Source: Pelagibius sp. Alg239-R121 (GTDB lineage Bacteria > Pseudomonadota > Alphaproteobacteria > Kiloniellales > Kiloniellaceae). From it: 64,000 bases of DNA. The DNA is taken from positions 1,178,001 through 1,242,000 of the forward strand of contig NZ_CAMZOF010000001.1 in the NCBI RefSeq assembly GCF_947331435.1. Direction: 5' to 3'. Shown one piece after another: positions 58,619-64,000 of this stretch. Made by a program: the position numbers and the translations under genes. Positions within the stretch are counted from its first letter, which is position 1; every line of letters begins with the position of its first letter. The notes beneath the pieces were generated by a model that saw nothing but the letters and a program-made list of their open reading frames with translations, was not told the origin of the DNA and did no database searches.

Positions 58619-59245
58619 CTAAAGGCGCTGAGCGAAGACCACCAGCAGTTTGACGGTGGGTGAAAGCAGTTCGCCGATGCGGTGGGCGCCCGCTGTATCG
58701 AAGCTCAAGGAATCGCCGGTCAACAGGTGGTAGGTGGAGTCGCCGTAGTGATAGTACAGCTCTCCTTCCAGTACGTAGACAAACTGGCAGCCGTTTTGAT
58801 GATACAGGTGCTGTGCGTCGCTTATGTCGTCCTTCGATAGAGTGATCAATAGCGGCTCGAACCTGATGTCCTGCCGCTTATGATATCCCAGAATCTGAAA
58901 ATCGTGACTGTTGCCCTTCGAATGTCTGCGCGAGATCATGCCCGCGCCCGCTTTGACATGGGTGACGTCGACGGCGTTGATTGTATGCTGAAACAGATTG
59001 ATCATCGGAAGATCGAGGGCATTGCTCAGCGCTTGCAACGTCGAAAGCGAAGGTGAGACCTGCCCGTTTTCGATCCGCGAGATCATTGCGGAGGAAACAC
59101 CGGCTCTTTCCGAGAGAGCGCGGATCGTGAGTTTTGCGCGCAGCCGAAAATCGTTTAATGCGCGTCCGACCGCGTCGTCGACGTTGGTTGAGTTGGCCGC
59201 TTCGAAGGCTTGATTCGAAGGCTGTTGGTCATCGCTTTTTGACAT
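58619..59245 (-). CDS. Xre-family regulator with C-terminal cupin domain
   Basis: The 208-residue protein has a helix-turn-helix (residues about 30-85: LTIRALSERAGVSSAMISRI and VSPSLSTLQALSNAL) and a C-terminal cupin barrel (HQNGCQFVYVLEGELYYHYG, LLTGDSLSFDTAGAHRIGEL). This arrangement is typical of PuuR-like regulators that sense small amino acid-related ligands. It is divergent from the polar amino acid importer genes across 445 bases and probably controls them. Confidence 0.9.
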   Translation of the reverse strand: MSKSDDQQPSNQAFEAANSTNVDDAVGRALNDFRLRAKLTIRALSERAGVSSAMISRIENGQVSPSLSTLQALSNALDLPMINLFQHTINAVDVTHVKAGAGMISRRHSKGNSHDFQILGYHKRQDIRFEPLLITLSKDDISDAQHLYHQNGCQFVYVLEGELYYHYGDSTYHLLTGDSLSFDTAGAHRIGELLSPTVKLLVVFAQRL

Positions 59246-59690
59246 TTCTCACCCCGTTTCCCGCCCAGGATTTTTGCTTTCATTACCAGTGAAAAGACCC
59301 GGAAGTTTGTTGCCTTGCTTGCTGTAGGTTTTGGACCCGAGGCACTGGGGGCAGTTCGTTTCTGCTCCCGCATATAGTCCATGATGCAATCTCTTGGCAA
59401 ATTTTGGATTTGAACCGGACTGAGCATCGGCCCGTGAACATCGTCAGATTAAACTTGCATAAAGAGCAACATTTTGCTTAATAGGATACAAAATAACAAT
59501 ACGCCAAAGAGGCGCGGGCTGTGGTTGTCGCAGAAGCTGCTATGATCACGGGAAGGTAGAGGTGAGGGAATTCAGTGATGAGTGCTGCCCTGGGGCACCG
59601 CATTTGGTGTATTGATTTGCTGCCTGTATGTGCCGGGCCTAACAGAGCCGGTACTCCGGTCTCGGCGAAACTCTCAAGCGGCCGGTGACT
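59246..59690. other. Divergent promoter region upstream of the polar amino acid importer
   Basis: No supported gene lies here. An AGCAA/TTGCT inverted pair (59465-59469 and 59474-59478) in an AT-rich segment could be an operator for the Xre-cupin regulator. A 90-residue minus-strand frame overlaps the regulator gene in another frame and is not convincing. Confidence 0.4.
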
Positions 59691-60464
59691 ATGACTTTCC
59701 CGGACACTGCGCCAAACGCAGTACAGCCTCCAGAAGCCATCCGGATCGATAGCCTTCACAAATGGTACGGCGACTTTCATGCTTTGCGGGACATCAACCT
59801 GACGGTCCGCGAGGGTGAGCGGGTTGTCGTCTGCGGACCTTCCGGATCTGGAAAGTCCACAATGATCCGCTGTATCAATCGTCTGGAACGCCACGAGCAG
59901 GGCCGGATCTTTGTTGAGGGACATGAACTGACGGACAACACCAAGGATATCACCGCAATCCGGCGTGAGGTTGGCATGGTCTTCCAGCAGTTCAATCTTT
60001 TCCCGCACCTGACCGTTCTGCAAAACCTGACGCTGGCGCCACTGCGGGCAAAGAAGATGCCGAAGAGGGACGCAGAGAGTCTTGCCATGCAGTATCTGGA
60101 ACGGGTGAAGATCCCGGATCAGGCCGGAAAGTATCCAACTCAGCTTTCCGGTGGACAGCAGCAGCGGGTTGCGATCGCGCGTAGTCTTTGCATGAAGCCG
60201 CGTATCATGCTGTTCGATGAACCGACGTCTGCGTTGGATCCTGAGATGATTGCGGAAGTCCTGGAGGTGATGATCGATCTTGCCCGAGAAGGCATGACAA
60301 TGATTTGCGTGACTCATGAGATGGGCTTCGCTCGGACAGTTGCCGATACTATGGTCTTCATGGACAATGGCGAGATCGTCGAATCGGCGGCGCCGGGGAA
60401 CTTTTTCGAAGCACCGAAAAGTGACCGCACCAAGCTGTTCCTCAGCCAGATTTTGTCGCACTAG
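59691..60464 (+). CDS. Polar amino acid ABC importer ATPase (GlnQ type)
   Basis: From ATG 59691 (two residues inside a GTG at 59685) the 257-residue ATPase has the GlnQ-type HKWYGDFHALRDINL, Walker A GPSGSGKST, VFQQFNLFPHLTVLQN, signature LSGGQQQRVAIARSL, Walker B MLFDEPTSALDPEM and VTHEMGFAR switch, which is the marker for the polar amino acid family. It is the first gene of an ATPase-permease-receptor-permease order. The neighbouring regulators (Xre-cupin and GntR) suggest catabolic use of an amino acid or opine-like compound. Confidence 0.93.
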   Translation: MTFPDTAPNAVQPPEAIRIDSLHKWYGDFHALRDINLTVREGERVVVCGPSGSGKSTMIRCINRLERHEQGRIFVEGHELTDNTKDITAIRREVGMVFQQFNLFPHLTVLQNLTLAPLRAKKMPKRDAESLAMQYLERVKIPDQAGKYPTQLSGGQQQRVAIARSLCMKPRIMLFDEPTSALDPEMIAEVLEVMIDLAREGMTMICVTHEMGFARTVADTMVFMDNGEIVESAAPGNFFEAPKSDRTKLFLSQILSH

Positions 60465-60485
60465 AATCTCCGCTCGGTGACTCTC

Positions 60486-61283
60486 ATGAACGATATTCAG
60501 AAGCCTCAGTCGCAGCAGTCTGTGATCGCAAACATTGCAATGTTTGCGTTGCTCGTTCTGGGGTGCGTCTGGATCGTGCTGCGGGGTGAGGCGGGCCTGG
60601 GATATAACTGGCAATGGTACCGGGTGCCTGATTTCTTCTATCGCGTCATCGATGGCGAAGTGATTTGGGGGCCTCTGATTTTTGGTCTTATCGTGACCCT
60701 GGAAATCACTTCCATCAGTCTGATCCTGACCGTGATCCTGGGTTTGGTGGTGGCTTTGCTCCGCTTGTCCGATTCTCTCTCGGGCCGCTGGCTTGCCAGG
60801 GGATACCTGGAAGCCATCAGAAACACACCTCTGCTCGTGCAGCTCTATCTGTTCTATTTCGTGCTCTCACCGATCTTCGGGCTCGACCGTTATTGGACTG
60901 CTGTCCTGACGCTTGCCATTTTCGAGGGCGCCTTTGCTGCGGAAATTTTTCGCGCAGGAATTCTGGCCGTACCCAAAGGGCAGTGGGAAGCTTCGGCGAG
61001 TCTTGGGCTGAGCCGCTTCGACTGCTATCGGGATGTGGTCCTGCCCCAAGCGATCCGTCTGATCCTGCCGCCGCTGACCGGTCAGGGGATCTCTCTGATC
61101 AAGCATTCTTCCATCGTGAGTGTGATTGCCGTCTTTGACCTCTTCACCGAAGCGCGCAATCTCGTTTCCGATACCTTTATGTCCTTCGAAGTCTATTTCA
61201 CGGTCGGCGCCATGTATCTGGCTCTGATCATTCCGCTCTCCATCCTGGTATCGGTCATCGAGCACAGAATGCGAGCCAAATAA
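60486..61283 (+). CDS. Polar amino acid ABC importer permease 1
   Basis: The protein is 265 residues from ATG 60486; a GTG at 60477 would add three. It has a His/Glu/Arg-type permease domain with IRNTPLLVQLYLFYFVLSP and the coupling loop QWEASASLGLSRFDCYRDVVLPQA near residue 160 (in two parts). An N-terminal helix and a periplasmic insert (GYNWQWYRVPDFFYRVIDGE) precede the permease core; the same Trp- and Arg-containing insert occurs in permease 2, showing that the two are paralogues. Confidence 0.92.
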   Translation: MNDIQKPQSQQSVIANIAMFALLVLGCVWIVLRGEAGLGYNWQWYRVPDFFYRVIDGEVIWGPLIFGLIVTLEITSISLILTVILGLVVALLRLSDSLSGRWLARGYLEAIRNTPLLVQLYLFYFVLSPIFGLDRYWTAVLTLAIFEGAFAAEIFRAGILAVPKGQWEASASLGLSRFDCYRDVVLPQAIRLILPPLTGQGISLIKHSSIVSVIAVFDLFTEARNLVSDTFMSFEVYFTVGAMYLALIIPLSILVSVIEHRMRAK

Positions 61284-61328
61284 GAGGGCAAGCTATGAGC
61301 CCAACGAATTTGTACAGAGGAGAAGATC

Positions 61329-62165
61329 ATGAAGTTTTTGCATCGTAGAACCATGATAGCCTTGGCGGCAGCAGCATTTTCCGTCGCTGCGGTTTCCACC
61401 GGCTCCGTATCGCACGCGCAGGCGGCAGACGCCGAAAGCGTTGTTCAAACCATCAAGAAACGCGGTGTCATCAAAGTCGGCATGTCGAGCTTCGTGCCTT
61501 GGGCCATGCGCGACAAGAAAGGCGAGTTGATTGGCTTTGAGATCGACGTCGCAAAGAAGGTTGCCGAGGATATGGGTGTGGAAGTCGAATTCGTTCCGAC
61601 CGCCTGGGACGGAATCATTCCGGCACTGTTGTCGGGCAAGTTCGACGTCATCATCGGCGGCATGTCAATCACGCCGCAGCGAAATCTTTCGGTCAATTTC
61701 ACTCGTCCCTATGCGCGATCGGGGGTTGGCTTCGCCGCGAACAAGAAACTGGCGGATGGGATGACGACGCTCGATGCTTACAACGCTTCTGGCGTTAAGC
61801 TTGCGGTCCGGCGCGGAATCACGGCGGCGACGCTGGCGCAGAAGATATTTCCCAAAGCCCGCCTGCTGCAGTTCGACGACGACGCTCAGGCGTTCCAGGA
61901 AGTGGTAAACGGCAACGCGCACGCCGTTCTCTCAAGCGAACCCAAACCAACCTTCTGGACCATCGAGAATTCGGACGTCCTCTATCAGCCGTTCGACAAG
62001 GTTCTGCAGCGCGGAGCCGAGGCCATGGCCCTGCGCAAGGGCGATCCCGATGCACTCAACTATTTCAGCAACTGGGTGGAAGTGAGGACCAATGACGGGT
62101 GGCTTGCCGAACGGCATGACTATTGGTTCAAGACCCAGAACTGGAAAGACGAGGTTGGGAAGTAA
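61329..62165 (+). CDS. Polar amino acid ABC importer substrate-binding protein
   Basis: The 278-residue receptor has a signal peptide of about 32 residues (ending near AQA) and a family 3 periplasmic-binding domain: GVIKVGMSSFVPWAMRDKKG, IGFEIDVAKKVAEDMGV, WDGIIPALLSGKFDVIIGGM and SITPQRNLSVNFTRPY. These are the amino-acid binding marks, with the aromatic and Arg residues that hold the alpha-amino and carboxyl groups. GAGGAGA lies before the start. It serves permeases 1 and 2. Confidence 0.93.
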   Translation: MKFLHRRTMIALAAAAFSVAAVSTGSVSHAQAADAESVVQTIKKRGVIKVGMSSFVPWAMRDKKGELIGFEIDVAKKVAEDMGVEVEFVPTAWDGIIPALLSGKFDVIIGGMSITPQRNLSVNFTRPYARSGVGFAANKKLADGMTTLDAYNASGVKLAVRRGITAATLAQKIFPKARLLQFDDDAQAFQEVVNGNAHAVLSSEPKPTFWTIENSDVLYQPFDKVLQRGAEAMALRKGDPDALNYFSNWVEVRTNDGWLAERHDYWFKTQNWKDEVGK

Positions 62166-62192
62166 GGCAGTGCGACCGGTCGATTTAAGCCG

Positions 62193-63086
62193 ATGATGCT
62201 TGCAAACGCTCAGAAAAGGACGCGGGTTACCTGGGTCGACTTCGTCGTCGCCCTTGTCCTCGTCCTTTTCGTCGCCTTCCTGGTCTACAGGGTCAATGAC
62301 GTCCTCCATTATCGCTGGAACTGGAGCGTCATTCCTAACTTTCTGTACCGGTGGGACGAGGAACTCGGAAGCTGGATGCCTAACCTGCTGGCGCTTGGTT
62401 TCTATGCAACGCTGCGTCTGGCCATCTGGGGCATTCTTCTCGCCAGCGTTATCGGTATGGTCATGGGGCTGTGCCGTACCAGCTCTATTCTGCTATTGCG
62501 CATGATCGGCCGTAGTTACGTCGAGTTGATCCGCAATGTCCCTCCGCTGGTGTTCATTTTTATCTTTTACTTCTTCATCAGCAGTCAGATTCCGCTGTTC
62601 GACGATATCGGCGACTGGGTCCGGCAGGCATCGCCCGAGTCTCTGGCGAGTATCGAGTTCCTTTTTGGGCCGCCAAAACTGCTCGGGAATTTTCTTTCGG
62701 GCCTGATCGTCCTCGCGCTGTTCGAGGGCGCTTACATCACTGAGATCGTGCGCGCCGGTTTGCAATCGGTCGAACGCGGGCAGTGGGAGGCTGCGGACAG
62801 TTTGGGCCTCAGCAGGTTCGACGTGATGCGCTACGTGATCGTACCGCAAGCCTTTTCCCGGGTGCTGCCGCCCTTGGCGGGACAGTTCATATCCCTGATC
62901 AAGGATTCTTCGATTGTCTCGCTGATCTCTATCCAGGAACTGACTTTCGCCGCGACCGAAGTTGCCAATTCGACTCAACGGGTTTTCGAAGTTTGGATCA
63001 CGGTTTCGGTGATGTATTTCGCGATCTGTTTCGGCTGTTCGCTCCTGTTCGAGCGCTGGGAAAAACGGACATCCAAGTCGAGGTAA
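62193..63086 (+). CDS. Polar amino acid ABC importer permease 2
   Basis: The 297-residue permease resembles permease 1 and adds a longer loop (ISSQIPLFDDIGDWVRQASP) in the middle. The core has SYVELIRNVPPLVFIFIFYF and the coupling loop QWEAADSLGLSRFDVMRYVIVPQAFSRVLPP near residue 195, given in two parts. With permease 1 it would form a heterodimeric channel. The gene starts 27 bases after the receptor gene. Confidence 0.92.
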   Translation: MMLANAQKRTRVTWVDFVVALVLVLFVAFLVYRVNDVLHYRWNWSVIPNFLYRWDEELGSWMPNLLALGFYATLRLAIWGILLASVIGMVMGLCRTSSILLLRMIGRSYVELIRNVPPLVFIFIFYFFISSQIPLFDDIGDWVRQASPESLASIEFLFGPPKLLGNFLSGLIVLALFEGAYITEIVRAGLQSVERGQWEAADSLGLSRFDVMRYVIVPQAFSRVLPPLAGQFISLIKDSSIVSLISIQELTFAATEVANSTQRVFEVWITVSVMYFAICFGCSLLFERWEKRTSKSR

Positions 63087-63140
63087 ACGAAGTATCCGGA
63101 CTGATGACCGGACTCCAGAACCATCAAAATACGAAAGCCT

Positions 63141-63818
63141 CTAACGGCTGCGGTCCTGCAGAAAGCGGATGAGCGCCTGGCCCGCGGAGTGAATGTGATC
63201 GGCTGTCAGGTCGGCCGCCCTTCGGACGTCGCGCTTGAAGCAGGCGTCCAGAATGATCTCGTGGTCGCGTCTGGCCCGGGTCATGCCTTCGGTCAGGTCG
63301 AGCTGTGCCCGCACATAGCGTTCGACACGGTCATTGGTGCCCCGGATGACTTCCAGATAGTAGGGCCGGCCGGAATCCTGATAGAGGGCCGAGTGAAACA
63401 GGCGGTTGAGGTCGCCCCATTTTTCCGGATTTGTCTCCTTGGCAAAGGCATCGCAGTAGCTTTTGGCGAGCTCAAGGGATTGCTCTGTCATTGATTCCAC
63501 GGCGTATTCGATCAGTTTGGATTCGACCAGCACCCGGAACTCAAAGATCTCCTCGATTTCACGGGGCGATATCGAGGAAACCACGACGCCCTTGTAACGC
63601 ACCGAGGTGACGAGCCCCTGGGCTTCGAGGCGTTTCAGGGCCTCGCGGACGGGAATACGGCTGACGTTGAACAACTTGGCGACGCTTTCCTGGCGGATCG
63701 TCTCGCCTTCCTGCATTTCCCCACGGATAATCGCATCACGCAGCGCGTCGTAAATGACGTCTGAGGTCGAAGCCGTTTGACCGAGGTCGATCGCCTTGAG
63801 GTTCAGTTCGCTTGCCAC
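63141..63818 (-). CDS. GntR-family (FCD) transcriptional regulator
   Basis: The 225-residue protein has a winged helix (IIRGEMQEGETIRQESVAKL, FNVSRIPVREALKRLEAQGL) and a C-terminal FCD domain (NRLFHSALYQDSGRPYYLEVI; HEIILDACFKRDVRRAADL). It converges with the amino acid importer operon and is divergent from a promoter at the right edge of the window, where a perfect palindrome likely serves as its operator. It would sense an acid intermediate of the pathway encoded beyond the window. Confidence 0.92.
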   Translation of the reverse strand: MASELNLKAIDLGQTASTSDVIYDALRDAIIRGEMQEGETIRQESVAKLFNVSRIPVREALKRLEAQGLVTSVRYKGVVVSSISPREIEEIFEFRVLVESKLIEYAVESMTEQSLELAKSYCDAFAKETNPEKWGDLNRLFHSALYQDSGRPYYLEVIRGTNDRVERYVRAQLDLTEGMTRARRDHEIILDACFKRDVRRAADLTADHIHSAGQALIRFLQDRSR

Positions 63819-63885
63819 TTTGCCTGTCTCGTTCAGATGCTGTGTTCGGTCACTCGGCCCTTGGTCACTGCAGGTTGGTATACGT

Positions 63886-63966
63886 CATATCTTCTGGTCG
63901 CACTGTTCGAAACGATAAACTGGACAAGACGAAAGATATGTCATATTGGATCCAATATACTATAAT
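63886..63966 (+). promoter_or_regulatory. Promoter with palindromic operator at the right window edge
   Basis: ATGTCA (63938-63943) and TATAAT (63961-63966) form a 17-base-spaced promoter on the plus strand. The perfect 16-base palindrome ATATTGGATCCAATAT (63943-63958) fills the spacer, and CATATCTT/AAGATATG inverted arms lie at 63886-63893 and 63933-63940. The site is between the GntR gene and a gene outside the window. Confidence 0.5.
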
Positions 63967-64000
63967 TGACGCCAGAACGAAACCATTCCTGCGAGATTGT

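Noticed and set aside
59155-59427. 90-codon minus-strand frame overlapping the Xre-cupin gene start
   Set aside because: Overlaps the regulator in another frame, basic and low-complexity, no family sequence.
59478-60614. 378-codon minus-strand frame opposite the GlnQ-type ATPase
   Set aside because: The plus strand encodes a clear ABC ATPase with all motifs; the antisense frame is Cys/His-rich without family similarity.
1-64000. CRISPR arrays, tRNA, rRNA, IS elements or prophage genes
   Set aside because: No regularly spaced repeats, no tRNA-like cloverleaf, and no transposase, integrase or phage structural sequence was seen.

Overview
The window is a gene-dense, GC-rich stretch of bacterial chromosome. 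Gene content fits an alphaproteobacterium, perhaps Rhodospirillales-like: FdxA next to 2-oxoacid:ferredoxin oxidoreductase, an Xre/short-chain-acyl type regulator, several Liv-type importers, and a dihydroxyacetone kinase with its own PTS. Genus and species cannot be read from the sequence. I see no rRNA, tRNA, CRISPR array, integrase or insertion sequence. The dominant theme is solute uptake: five complete ABC importers, each beside catabolic enzymes and regulators.

Layout. 1-2541: acyl-CoA dehydrogenase (cut by the window edge), class III CoA-transferase and a MaoC/HTD2-type hydratase. 2708-2827: a 39-residue membrane ORF on the minus strand. 3217-7938: livGFHM plus binding protein, flanked by matching 15-bp inverted sites. 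8315-13683: hydantoinase A/B, SDR and GntR regulator. 13680-14498: DeoR regulator. 14732-22362: betaine-type ABC importer, choline-kinase-like protein and dimethylglycine/sarcosine dehydrogenase-like flavoenzyme. 22352-26746: an island of orphan genes, including a frameshifted lipoprotein and a protein with a BLF1/CNF-like Thr-Leu-x-Gly-Cys...His pattern. 26958-30826: MFS transporter with a coupled 45-residue ORF, LysR regulator, helical-repeat protein and PLP-dependent dehydratase.

31298-41479 reads as one long operon: carbohydrate/polyol ABC importer with two ATPases and a small membrane protein, then DhaL, DhaM-EIIA, HPr, enzyme I, an HTH protein and DhaK. This suggests uptake of a C3-type substrate and PEP-dependent phosphorylation. 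41536-46150: MarR regulator, a broken VOC gene, FdxA and KorAB. 46712-49641: PEP-CTERM-like exported protein, a single-domain receiver, and an Xre regulator with a degenerate histidine-kinase-like dimerisation segment. 49871-58063: a second Liv-type importer, LacI regulator and a ThDP enzyme. 58103-63818: an exported hypothetical protein, an Xre-cupin regulator, a polar amino acid importer and a GntR regulator. A promoter/operator at the right edge points to a gene outside the window.

A family of about 48-bp palindromic elements recurs in at least five intergenic spots (copies near 8237, 15766, 26746, 51294, 56364 and possibly 55199). Two copies lie between an ABC binding-protein gene and its downstream transporter genes, where REP-like hairpins could set expression ratios.
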